Shown in pieces: positions 10,201-17,410 of a stretch of 64,000 nucleotides of DNA. The translations under genes were made by a program, and so were the position numbers. Location: the NCBI RefSeq assembly GCF_017347585.1, contig NZ_AP024480.1:62001-126000 (forward strand), written 5' to 3'. Each line of letters opens with the position of its first letter. Position 1 is the first letter of the stretch. This stretch comes from Caldicellulosiruptor diazotrophicus. Lineage in GTDB: Bacteria; Bacillota; Thermoanaerobacteria; Caldicellulosiruptorales; Caldicellulosiruptoraceae. The notes under the pieces were generated by a model. The model made no database searches and was not told where the DNA came from. It was given only the letters and a program-made list of their open reading frames with translations.

Positions 10201-10473
10201 GAAGAAGAAAGAGAAATTGAGATTATAGTAAATGGCAACAGGCAAACCATAGTTTTAGGTAAAAATCAATTAGCAGCAGTTCTATTTGGCAGAACACTGG
10301 TTATTTATCACAACCCGCACAGGCTTAACACATATGACAAAGATGTAAGAGTTTCAAAGTATATTCTGCATTTTGATGATAAAGTGGTTGAGGTTGAAGG
10401 TGAAATGGTGCATAAACCATACTCGCATGAGATAAGAAAAGGCATGTGTAAGAAAATAGAGGTTCTTTTGTAG
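7240..10473 (+). CDS. Beta-glucan/oligoglucan phosphorylase (GH94/GH149/GH161 clan)
   Basis: A 1077-residue cytoplasmic protein with no signal peptide or membrane segment. The size and layout fit the large inverting glycan phosphorylases: N-terminal beta-sandwich, helical linker, (alpha/alpha)6 barrel, C-terminal jelly roll. The motif KPGWNDALNGLPG places the probable general acid at Asp652, matching the WND motif of cellobiose-type phosphorylases. Clear barrel landmarks are GEGYWIDHFTYN and FTPGWLENESIFMHMEYKY. These enzymes split beta-linked oligoglucosides with phosphate into glucose 1-phosphate and a shorter chain. With GH16, GH81 and a sugar importer around it, a beta-1,3-oligoglucan substrate (GH149 or GH161 type) is most likely, but cellodextrin or beta-1,2-glucan cannot be excluded. 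The start is TTG 7240 with AAGAAGGGGG upstream. Confidence 0.8.
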   Translation: MQVNPKYYYDEKTNSFCVENYQLSKPFSSFLPGIAGIFGIPLWCFYVNRGQCIVSFGTKNKDSSILEFLPADRAYRLASTHGFRTFLKLNKNLFYEPFQTENLLNFAKSKMSIFANHLEICEENSNIGIKTEVRYYTLPNKNVASLVRELKIINVSEKPVDIEALDGLALIVPYGKNDFALKNMSRTSEAWNFVENLDKKAPYFRFHSSSEDTTEVVEIKEGNFFVSFDNTHGSFERCDVIIDPKIIFGISSEIIKPYEFIFADRLDISNQVFANKTCCAFAYAKRTLDPQQTLILCSIIGHAKSIDELNHFVDSICSSEFFERAFEENKAVIDAIVANNTIVTSDKKLDEYAKMCYLDNILRGGVPFTIDHDDKKDIIYLFSRKHGDLERDYNFFEIQDTYYSQGNGNFRDINQNRRNDILFNPDIFDFNVWYFMSLIQLDSYNPLVVKGIKYRLNSLDSLDKYVINGKEELKKFFKKDFLPYELIKFLENQNIEINISKEDFVNCCLVNSEKVIEADPGEGYWIDHFTYNFDLIENFESVYPDKMKQLLLQRKYYYYDNDHYVKPRKERIKIIDGQIKQHGAYALDKEKQELINSRADKKRYVRTYSGQGDVYTGSLIEKLLVILINRMATLDPFGVGVEMEASKPGWNDALNGLPGIFGSSVCEMFELLRLVRMLKKYFEVYLEDVKEIEVFEELYHFFVKLKKLLSQTQNGEDTLFYWDESNNIKEEYREKTRFGVSGNMACISREEILEFLDLCSEKLSKAKEKAFDSEKGLFYTYFINQPVEYEYDAKKQEIKIKKFSQKKVAFFLESQVRAIKVFDDVETKRKIYQSVKKSNLYDKVLKMYKTNESLANETNKLGRIKAFTPGWLENESIFMHMEYKYLLELLKGGLYKEFFEEFKMVLPPYMDPAVYGRSIFENSSFIASSSNPDKSIWGTGFVARLSGTTTEFLNMELIMLFGGKPFEYKNGDLIFKLSPKLPGWMFTEEEREIEIIVNGNRQTIVLGKNQLAAVLFGRTLVIYHNPHRLNTYDKDVRVSKYILHFDDKVVEVEGEMVHKPYSHEIRKGMCKKIEVLL

Positions 10474-10483
10474 ATCAATAAGA

Positions 10484-10529
10484 AGACTACACTGCCGACT
10501 ATTTTTGAAGTTGGTGGTGTAGTCTTTTT
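10484..10529 (+). terminator. Rho-independent terminator after the phosphorylase gene
   Basis: AGACTACAC at 10484-10492 pairs with GTGTAGTCT at 10517-10525, followed by a T run (10525-10529). It sits between the phosphorylase stop and the ribosome binding site of the next kinase gene. Confidence 0.75.
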
Positions 10530-10557
10530 GACATTTGGTGTCAGGAGAGAGATGAAA

Positions 10558-12327
10558 ATGATTGAAAAGCTTTTTGGAAAGTGGAACGATATAAAGCTTA
10601 AAAACAAACTTTTGATAGCTTTTGTGATTTTAATACTTGTTCCAATGTCTTTGATATTTGTTCTATCTTATACCTCCCTTAAAAACTCAACATTGAAAAA
10701 ATTTACTATTTATAACCAAGTTCTTTTTGAAAATGCTGCCAAAGAAGCTCAAAATTTTCTTGAAGAGCTCAACAGCATAAAATATGACTTTATCATGGAC
10801 GATAGTCTCATGTCAGACATTGGAAAGACTTTTGCAAGATATACCGATCCCCAAGATTCTTTTCTGTATACTAACATCTTGACAAAGATAAGCCAGTATA
10901 TCTCAACAAAAGAAATTGTTCAGTCAGTTCAAATTATAAACAAGAGCAAAGAAGTATATTTTTTTTCAAAGCTCCAGGGTGATGTGCCATATGAGAATGA
11001 TAAACAAATCAAAGAAGGTTTTTTCGCTGAAATAGTAAAGCAAGAAGGAAAGTATGTAAATGGCGGTTATGACAAAACAAGAGGTGTATATGTAGTTGGA
11101 TGTGAGCTTTTCTCAAGAGATAAGATTCAGCCTGTTGGTGAGATGATAGTAAGTTTCAGCTTGGACTTTTTGAAAGATGTAATAGAAAAGTATCATCTGA
11201 CAGAAGGTGGATTTTATGTTGCCGATAGAAGTTCTAATAAGGTCATATTCAAGACAACAGACAAATTTGAAAGTATCATTGAAAAATTGATTTTAAAAGA
11301 TGAGACCAAGCTCATTCCAAAGACAATTTTCTTTGAAGAAACTATACCAGATCTTAATTGGGAAATAATTTACATAGTTTCAGAAAGTTCTCTTCTGAAT
11401 AACTTTTCGTACACAAAACGGCTTTTGATATTGAGTTTTTCTTTTCTTGCCATTTTTGCAATTTTGTTTTTGATCTTTATTTCCGAAAATATTACAGCTC
11501 CTATAACAAGGCTCATTTACCAAATGAGAAATTTAGAACACTCAAGGCTTAAAAATAACATCAAAATTGCCCGCAAGGATGAAATAGGAAATTTGCTAAA
11601 CTCATTTTATCAAATGCTAAAGAGAATAGATGAGCTTGTCATAAGGGTGTATGAAGAAGAGATAGCAAGGAAAAATGCAGAGATAAACCTTTTGTACATG
11701 CAGCTAAATCCACACTTTCTGTACAACACATTAGATACCATAAATGCCTTAGCTGAGCTTGGAAGATGCAAAGACGTTTCAGTGCTTGCTGTGTCACTTG
11801 CAAAGTTTTTGAGATCAAATATGGCAATAAATAAGTCAACAGTTTCTTTGGCAGATGAAATCAAGCAGATAGAACACTATCTTACCATTATGAAAATAAG
11901 ATTTTCTGGAAAGCTCAGCTACAAAATAGTATATAGCCAGGAAGAAGTTTTGAAGGCAGAAGTTCCCCGGCATTTACTTTTACCGCTTGTAGAAAATTCA
12001 GTTGTCCATGGATTTAAAAACAAAAATGGGGATGCAAAAATTTTGATAAGAGCAAAGAAAATAGAAAACAGACTCAAGCTTGAGGTGGTTGACAATGGCT
12101 GTGGAATTGAACATGAAAAGATTGAAAAGATAAAAAATGCCTCAAACGATGGTATTGGAATTCCAAATATCATAAAGAGACTAAAACTTTTATATAAGGA
12201 AGACTTTGATTTTGAAATTAAAAGTAAAGTGGGGTTTTGGACAAAGATTATTATACAGCTTCCTTGGGATAAAGTTGTGAAAAAGGAGGAGAAGGAAAAT
12301 GTGCACTCTTTTGATAGTGGAAGATGA
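10558..12327 (+). CDS. Sensor histidine kinase (YesM type)
   Basis: A membrane kinase of 590 residues. It has an N-terminal transmembrane helix (LLIAFVILILVPMSLIFVLSY), an extracytoplasmic sensor region of about 250 residues, and a second helix (LLILSFSFLAIFAILFLIFI) followed by a HAMP linker. The His_kinase domain carries the phospho-accepting His385 in LNPHFLYNTLDTINAL, and a HATPase_c domain follows (PLVENSVVHG, VDNGCGIE, GIGIPNIIKRL). The start is ATG 10558, 8 nt after AGGAGAG; a TTG further upstream has no binding site. It overlaps the next regulator gene by 29 bp, so the two are translationally coupled. Its position just ahead of the importer suggests it senses an extracellular sugar and controls that operon. 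Confidence 0.93.
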   Translation: MIEKLFGKWNDIKLKNKLLIAFVILILVPMSLIFVLSYTSLKNSTLKKFTIYNQVLFENAAKEAQNFLEELNSIKYDFIMDDSLMSDIGKTFARYTDPQDSFLYTNILTKISQYISTKEIVQSVQIINKSKEVYFFSKLQGDVPYENDKQIKEGFFAEIVKQEGKYVNGGYDKTRGVYVVGCELFSRDKIQPVGEMIVSFSLDFLKDVIEKYHLTEGGFYVADRSSNKVIFKTTDKFESIIEKLILKDETKLIPKTIFFEETIPDLNWEIIYIVSESSLLNNFSYTKRLLILSFSFLAIFAILFLIFISENITAPITRLIYQMRNLEHSRLKNNIKIARKDEIGNLLNSFYQMLKRIDELVIRVYEEEIARKNAEINLLYMQLNPHFLYNTLDTINALAELGRCKDVSVLAVSLAKFLRSNMAINKSTVSLADEIKQIEHYLTIMKIRFSGKLSYKIVYSQEEVLKAEVPRHLLLPLVENSVVHGFKNKNGDAKILIRAKKIENRLKLEVVDNGCGIEHEKIEKIKNASNDGIGIPNIIKRLKLLYKEDFDFEIKSKVGFWTKIIIQLPWDKVVKKEEKENVHSFDSGR

Positions 12328-13054
12328 AGAAATCTTGCTAGAAAGGCTTGTAAAAACCATAGATTGGGAGAGCATTGGGATTAATAAAGTCATCGGTATT
12401 GATAGTAGCGAAGAGGCTTTAAATATCCTGATAACAGAAAACGTGGATATAATTCTGACTGATATCAGAATGCCAATTATGGATGGACTTGATTTAGCAG
12501 AGTTTGTGCACAATAGACTAAAACATCCATATATAATACTTATGAGTGGTTATAAAGAATTTGAGTATGCCCACAGAGCAATTAAACTTGGTGTTGTGGA
12601 TTATATCTTAAAACCATTTACCAGGGAAGAGGTTTTAGAAACTGTAAAAAAAGCGGTTGAAAAAGTAACAGCTGAACAAAGTAGGCAGCAACGTTTAGAT
12701 TCCTGTGAGAACAAAAACATAATTGATATGGTCTTTGATTTTATTTTTGCAAATTGTTCAAAACAAATAAGCCTGAATGATGTAGCAGAGTATGTCCATC
12801 TTCACCCTGTGTATCTTAGCAGGCTTTTGAAAAACAAAACTGGAAAAACTTTTAAAGAGATACTCACTGAAGTGAGGCTCAAAAAGGCAGAAAAGCTTTT
12901 GAAAACATCCAGCTTAAAGCATTACGAAATTGCTGAGGCAGTTGGATTTTCAGATGCCCAATATTTCAGCCAAGTATTCAAAAAAGTATATGGTATGACA
13001 CCTATTGAGTGGAAGAGGCAAGTCTTGGAAAATAAAGCGAGGTTAAAAATTTAA
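12299..13054 (+). CDS. AraC-family response regulator, short form
   Basis: A 251-residue partner of the preceding kinase. The receiver domain has VEDEE, the phospho-acceptor Asp55 in LTDIRMP and the Lys in LKPFTREE. A short linker leads directly into the AraC double helix-turn-helix (DVAEYVHLHPVYLSRLLKNKTG; YEIAEAVGFSDAQYFSQVFKKVYGMTP). It lacks the long middle region of the other four YesN-type regulators in the window, which are about twice as long. AAGGAGG lies at 12282-12288, and the ATG sits inside the end of the kinase gene. The likely target is the importer operon starting at 13146. Confidence 0.93.
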   Translation: MCTLLIVEDEEILLERLVKTIDWESIGINKVIGIDSSEEALNILITENVDIILTDIRMPIMDGLDLAEFVHNRLKHPYIILMSGYKEFEYAHRAIKLGVVDYILKPFTREEVLETVKKAVEKVTAEQSRQQRLDSCENKNIIDMVFDFIFANCSKQISLNDVAEYVHLHPVYLSRLLKNKTGKTFKEILTEVRLKKAEKLLKTSSLKHYEIAEAVGFSDAQYFSQVFKKVYGMTPIEWKRQVLENKARLKI

Positions 13055-13092
13055 ACAAAAAAGTTGTGTTTGTCTATATAGGCTATAGGGCA

Positions 13093-13117
13093 TTTCACAC
13101 TAAAATTAAAAGTGAAA
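13093..13117. promoter_or_regulatory. Inverted repeat TTTCAC/GTGAAA upstream of the importer operon
   Basis: TTTCAC at 13093-13098 and GTGAAA at 13112-13117 form an imperfect palindrome around an AT core, about 30 bp before the start of the binding-protein gene. A similar TCAC...TAAAATT...GTGAAA arrangement occurs at 33765-33784 ahead of the second binding-protein gene, which is why I list it. I cannot assign a regulator from sequence alone. Confidence 0.3.
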
Positions 13118-13145
13118 AACAAAAATAAAGGGAGGTAAGTTTTAA

Positions 13146-14450
13146 ATGAAAAAGTGGTTAAAAGTTGTGGCTTTAGCTATTTTAGTGGTCTTTTCAATTT
13201 CAGTTGTTTTAGTCGGTCAAATGGGTGAAAAAAAGGTACAAGGTGCAACAAATGAGCTTACATTCTGGAGCTGGGTTTCTGACTCTGATACCATAAAACA
13301 GGTATATGAGCAGGCTATCAAAGAATTTAATTCTACTAACAAATATGGTGTGAAAATCAAGGCTGTTTACACTCCAGGCGAGCAGTACAAGACAAAACTT
13401 CAAACAGCAATGGCAGCAAACAATCCACCCGATATTCTCAACATGTGGGCAGCTGGTAAGATGAAACCTTATGTTGACGCGAATAGGCTTTATTCGATTA
13501 GTGATATTATGAACAAAGATTCACAGTGGAAAAGCAGGTATGTAGATGGAGTGTTTGACCTTACAACTTTTAATGGCAAAATCTATGGTATTCCTCAGAT
13601 AAGAGTTGCAACAGTTATATACTACAACAAACAAATCTTTGCAAAATACAAACTCACACCTCCAAAAACATGGTCAGAGCTTGTAAATGTTATAAAGGTT
13701 TTGACAAAGAACAATGTAATACCTTTTGCACTTGATGCAAGAGACCCATGGATTTTGGCGATGTATGCTGAGTATATTGCAAACAGAATAGACCCTGATG
13801 CTTACAGAAAGGTCCAAAAAGATCCAAACGCATGGACAGACAAAGCATTTATTGAGACAGGCAAGAAGATACAGGAGCTTGTCAAACTTGGTGCTTTTCC
13901 AAAAGGTGCAACAAGCTTAGATTATGTTGCAGCAAGAAATCTATTTGACCAAGGAAAAGCAGCGATGTATGTTATGGGAATATGGGATGTTGGGTATCTG
14001 TCAACTCAATCACCAGTCAAGAAATATGTAGGTGCATTCAAATGGCCAGCATTAGAAGGTGGCAAAGGCAATGTAAATAACTTCCTTGCTGGAATTGAAC
14101 AGGTCATTGCAATAAGTTCAAACTGCAAGAACAAACAGGCTGCTGCAGCATGGCTAAAACTTTTATCTGAACAGAGATATGCAAAGGACCTGCTGGCCGA
14201 AAAAGCAGGGTATTTCCCGACAGTAAAAGTAAATCCCGATCCAAAGAAAGTTACAGGTCTGTATCTTGAGGTTTTGAATTTATTAAAGGACCAGAACACA
14301 AAAGATTCATTCACATACTATGATGTCATGTTTGGACCGATAATTGGCGATGGATTTAACAACACAATCCAGTCAATCTATCTTGGGAAAGACCCTGTTG
14401 AGGCATTCAAAAAGCTTGCAGAGATTGCTAAAAAAGAGATGAAAAAATAA
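13146..14450 (+). CDS. ABC sugar transporter, extracellular solute-binding protein (family 1)
   Basis: A 434-residue exported binding protein of the UgpB/MalE-like class. The N-terminal signal sequence (MKKWLKVVALAILVVFSISVVLVG) has no lipobox cysteine, so it is either cleaved after about residue 35 or stays as a membrane anchor. Typical family features are LTFWSWVSDSD at the mature start, NPPDILNMWAAGKMKPYVD, and GKAAMYVMGIWDVG. It delivers oligosaccharide to the two permeases encoded downstream; by context these are probably beta-1,3-gluco-oligosaccharides. The start is ATG with AGGGAGG upstream. A strong stem-loop follows the stop codon. Confidence 0.92.
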   Translation: MKKWLKVVALAILVVFSISVVLVGQMGEKKVQGATNELTFWSWVSDSDTIKQVYEQAIKEFNSTNKYGVKIKAVYTPGEQYKTKLQTAMAANNPPDILNMWAAGKMKPYVDANRLYSISDIMNKDSQWKSRYVDGVFDLTTFNGKIYGIPQIRVATVIYYNKQIFAKYKLTPPKTWSELVNVIKVLTKNNVIPFALDARDPWILAMYAEYIANRIDPDAYRKVQKDPNAWTDKAFIETGKKIQELVKLGAFPKGATSLDYVAARNLFDQGKAAMYVMGIWDVGYLSTQSPVKKYVGAFKWPALEGGKGNVNNFLAGIEQVIAISSNCKNKQAAAAWLKLLSEQRYAKDLLAEKAGYFPTVKVNPDPKKVTGLYLEVLNLLKDQNTKDSFTYYDVMFGPIIGDGFNNTIQSIYLGKDPVEAFKKLAEIAKKEMKK

Positions 14451-14458
14451 AAAATTGT

Positions 14459-14489
14459 GAGCCGAAGAGTTGAATGTGCTCTTCGGCTC
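14459..14489 (+). other. Intercistronic stem-loop behind the binding-protein gene
   Basis: GAGCCGAAGAG (14459-14469) pairs perfectly over 11 bp with CTCTTCGGCTC (14479-14489), leaving a 9-nt loop. There is no proper T run after it, so it is more likely a partial terminator or a 3' end protector that raises binding-protein mRNA over permease mRNA than a full terminator. Confidence 0.75.
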
Positions 14490-14549
14490 ATTCTAAATAT
14501 AGCAAGATAAAACAAAAAGCCTAAATAGAAAAAAGAAGAGGTGAAAAAA

Positions 14550-15428
14550 TTGGAAAGAGCATTTGGAAATAAACTTGCTATTGCTATATTCATTGCACCA
14601 GCACTAATACTTTTTACATTTGTTATTCCTCTTCCTATTTTGCACTCATTTTATATGAGCCTTTTTAAATGGGATATGCTATCTACAATGACTTATGTGG
14701 GCTTTGAAAATTATAAAGAGCTGTTTTCAGATGGAATATTTTTATCTTCAATTTGGCACACAATTGAAATAACAGTGCTTTCATTAATTTTCCAGGTCAC
14801 TTTAGGACTTTTCCTGGCCTTGTGTATAGTTAACATAACAAAAGGAAGGAAATACTTTCAGAACGCCTTTTTTATACCTAATATTTTGTCAAGTGCTGTA
14901 ATAGGAATATTGTGGTTTTTTGTGTATAACTATGACTTTGGGCTTATAAATTCAATTTTAAAGAGCGTTGGCCTTGATTCTTTGCAGCAGGAGTGGCTTT
15001 CACAAAAATATGTTATCCTTGCACTGTCCATCACAACATGCTGGCAGTGGGTAGGATATCATATGATTCTTTATATAGCTGCCATTTCAGGGATACCACA
15101 GGATATCATTGAAGCAGCCATTGTTGATGGTGCGCAAGGGCTGAAAATGGTCACTAAAATAATAATTCCTCAAATTCGTCCTGTCTTGAGAGTTTCAATA
15201 GTTTTGATAATAACAGGTTCGCTGAAATACTTTGACATGGCATGGATAATGACTGAAGGCGGTCCAGATTTTGCTTCTGAAACAATCGCTACATATATAT
15301 ACAGAACTGCCTTCAACAAACTTCAGTATGGTCTTGGAAGTGCAGCTTCAACCTTTTTGTTTGCTGTAAGCATTTTAATTACTGTTCTTATAAATAAGTT
15401 TGCTGCTAAAAGAGAAGAAATGTACTAA
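14550..15428 (+). CDS. ABC sugar transporter permease (MalF/UgpA type)
   Basis: A 292-residue inner-membrane permease with six predicted helices. The EAA loop that docks the ATPase is IIEAAIVDGAQGLKMVTKIIIPQIRP. GAGGTGA at 14538-14544 is spaced correctly for TTG 14550; a GTG at 14541 in the same frame overlaps that site and would add three residues. It is the second gene of the importer operon. No ATPase gene follows, so the importer presumably uses a shared MsmK-like ATPase encoded elsewhere, as is common for this class in Firmicutes. Confidence 0.9.
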   Translation: MERAFGNKLAIAIFIAPALILFTFVIPLPILHSFYMSLFKWDMLSTMTYVGFENYKELFSDGIFLSSIWHTIEITVLSLIFQVTLGLFLALCIVNITKGRKYFQNAFFIPNILSSAVIGILWFFVYNYDFGLINSILKSVGLDSLQQEWLSQKYVILALSITTCWQWVGYHMILYIAAISGIPQDIIEAAIVDGAQGLKMVTKIIIPQIRPVLRVSIVLIITGSLKYFDMAWIMTEGGPDFASETIATYIYRTAFNKLQYGLGSAASTFLFAVSILITVLINKFAAKREEMY

Positions 15429-15443
15429 GTTTTGTGAGGTGGT

Positions 15444-16298
15444 ATGAAAGTGTTTGCAAAATACATTAAACTTTCTCCTGTGGCAAAAGCAATAATATTC
15501 GCATTTTTGACCTTTTATTCAATATTGACATTATTTCCATTAATATGGCTTGTGTACAACTCGGTAAAAACCAACAATGATTTTTTGGCAAATCCCTTTG
15601 GTTTGCCACAATTGTCCAAACTTCAACTTAAAAATTACTATGATGCATGGGTGACTATGGGAATTCAGAGGTTTACGATAAACAGTCTCATAATCTCTTC
15701 TGTAAGTGTAATTTTTTCACTTATTATAAGCTCAATGGCAGCATATGCAATTGAGAGGATGATATGGCGATCAAGTCAAAAGGTTTTGAACTATTTTTTG
15801 TCGGGAATTATGGTCCCAATCCAAATAATATTGATTCCGCTTTTTATAAACTTTAAAAAACTAAATCTTTTAGACTCCCGCGTAGGACTTTTGATTCCAA
15901 CAGTTGCATTTGCCCTCCCAACTTCGATTTTTATTTTAACTGGATTTTACAAGACAATCCCACGCGAATTAGAAGAAGCAGCATTAATTGACGGCTGCTC
16001 TGTCTACAAGATATTTTACAAGATAATTCTTCCATTGACCATGCCGGCTTTTGTAACAATTGCAGTCTTCAATTTCCTCGGTGCATGGAATGACCTTTTG
16101 ATACCCCTGGTTTTGATACAAACACCAGAAAAAATGACACTGCCTGTTGGGCTTTTGAATTTTAGGGGGATGTATGGAGCTGAGCTTACCAAAATGTTTG
16201 CTGCAGTTGTGATCTCAGCAATACCAAGCATAATAATTTACTTTGTTTTGCAAGACAAACTTTTAAAAGGTATGATAGCCGGTGCTGTGAAGGGGTAA
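15444..16298 (+). CDS. ABC sugar transporter permease (MalG/UgpE type)
   Basis: A 284-residue membrane permease with about six helices, partner of the preceding MalF-type protein. The EAA motif is LEEAALIDGCSVYKIFYKIILPLTMP, and the C-terminus ends in the family-typical GMIAGAVKG. The start is ATG 15444, 15 bp after the previous stop, with GTGAGGTGG upstream. The two permeases form the pore of the importer for which the gene at 13146 supplies the binding protein. Confidence 0.92.
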   Translation: MKVFAKYIKLSPVAKAIIFAFLTFYSILTLFPLIWLVYNSVKTNNDFLANPFGLPQLSKLQLKNYYDAWVTMGIQRFTINSLIISSVSVIFSLIISSMAAYAIERMIWRSSQKVLNYFLSGIMVPIQIILIPLFINFKKLNLLDSRVGLLIPTVAFALPTSIFILTGFYKTIPRELEEAALIDGCSVYKIFYKIILPLTMPAFVTIAVFNFLGAWNDLLIPLVLIQTPEKMTLPVGLLNFRGMYGAELTKMFAAVVISAIPSIIIYFVLQDKLLKGMIAGAVKG

Positions 16299-16338
16299 AA
16301 ATTAGTAAAAGAAGATCTTCTTTATAGGGGTGAGAAAT

Positions 16339-17250
16339 ATGAAAAACGATACTATTTATTTGTGGATAATAATGGGAGTGGCGGTATGGATTATAATAGC
16401 TTATTTGTTTATAAAGTATAAATGGAAAAGCTTGTTGGACATCTTAAATGAAAGTTGGCAATTTATTAAACCTGTAAAAAGATGGCAAAAAATTGTTATG
16501 CCGTTTATAGTGTTATTCATTATTGTTATTTTTCTTAGTTATTTCGTTGCTTTTATAGAAGCAAAAGGCTTTTTTAAGGGGGTCATTTATCTCATTGCAG
16601 GGATAATGTTGTGGATAACTATTTCTATATTTTACATTAGGTTATTCCAAAAAGAATGGAAACTTGCTGAGTTAACTAAACTTGAAGTAAGTCAAGATCA
16701 TTTTATAGGAATTCTCTTCATGACATTTTTAATTTTTGGACCATTAATTGATATAATTTTTAACGGAGTTGCGCCTAAAGGGAATCTCTGGGGAATTTCA
16801 ACTTTAAAAATATATAAAATCTGTGCCCTCTCATTTCTTATTTTTATTGCAGTGTTTCATTTAATTTACGAGTATTTATGGCTTAAATATCCAGAGGAAA
16901 TGATATCCGTATATAGGAAAATGCATAAATTAGATTCTGAGAAAGAATTATATTCAAGGGTAAAATTACTATTATGGATAGTTTTATGGAATACTTTCTA
17001 TTTAGGAATAGAATTTATTTTTTTAGTTGTTTTTTTTGAGACAGAAAACAATGTTTTAACTCCACAGTATATTTTTACAAAATTTTTTAAGATAGTCAGT
17101 GAAATAATTGGGGTCAACTCGGTACCTAAAGCAGAAAATTCAAATTGGATGATAATTTTCGAAGGTTGGGCTAAAGTTGTATACTTAGTGATCATTGGTG
17201 CCTTTATTTTAAATTATCTATTTACTCGGACAGAAGAAAGGAAAAATTAA
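16339..17250 (+). CDS. Seven-helix membrane protein of unknown function
   Basis: A 303-residue protein that I do not recognise. It is very hydrophobic, with about seven predicted membrane segments; clear ones are YLWIIMGVAVWIIIAYLFI, IVMPFIVLFIIVIFLSYFV, GVIYLIAGIMLWITISIFYI and LLWIVLWNTFYLGIEFIFLV. Short charged loops (RLFQKEWKLAELTKLEVSQ) lie between them. No catalytic motif is visible. AGGGGTGA at 16326-16333 places the start at ATG 16339 rather than the upstream GTG. It lies 40 bp after the permease gene and before the GH81 promoter, so it may be the last gene of the importer operon. Its base composition is more AT-rich and its codons less regular than its neighbours, so it may have arrived separately. 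Confidence 0.7.
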   Translation: MKNDTIYLWIIMGVAVWIIIAYLFIKYKWKSLLDILNESWQFIKPVKRWQKIVMPFIVLFIIVIFLSYFVAFIEAKGFFKGVIYLIAGIMLWITISIFYIRLFQKEWKLAELTKLEVSQDHFIGILFMTFLIFGPLIDIIFNGVAPKGNLWGISTLKIYKICALSFLIFIAVFHLIYEYLWLKYPEEMISVYRKMHKLDSEKELYSRVKLLLWIVLWNTFYLGIEFIFLVVFFETENNVLTPQYIFTKFFKIVSEIIGVNSVPKAENSNWMIIFEGWAKVVYLVIIGAFILNYLFTRTEERKN

Positions 17251-17340
17251 ATTTCAGGAAAATCTAAGATCCTCTATTAAGGTATTATTTTTTAGTTTTC
17301 AATCTAAAATCAAGTAACCTTCAATCTTAAATTTAGTGCA

Positions 17341-17368
17341 TTGATATTAATACATTTCCTACTATAAT
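17341..17368 (+). promoter_or_regulatory. Sigma-A-type promoter for the GH81 gene
   Basis: TTGATA at 17341-17346 and TATAAT at 17363-17368 are separated by 16 bp. They lie about 40 bp before the start codon, and AGAAGGAGA supplies the ribosome binding site. This gives the glucanase its own transcript. Confidence 0.65.
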
Positions 17369-17410
17369 TATAAGTACACAAAACAAAAAATATTAGAAGG
17401 AGATTTTATT

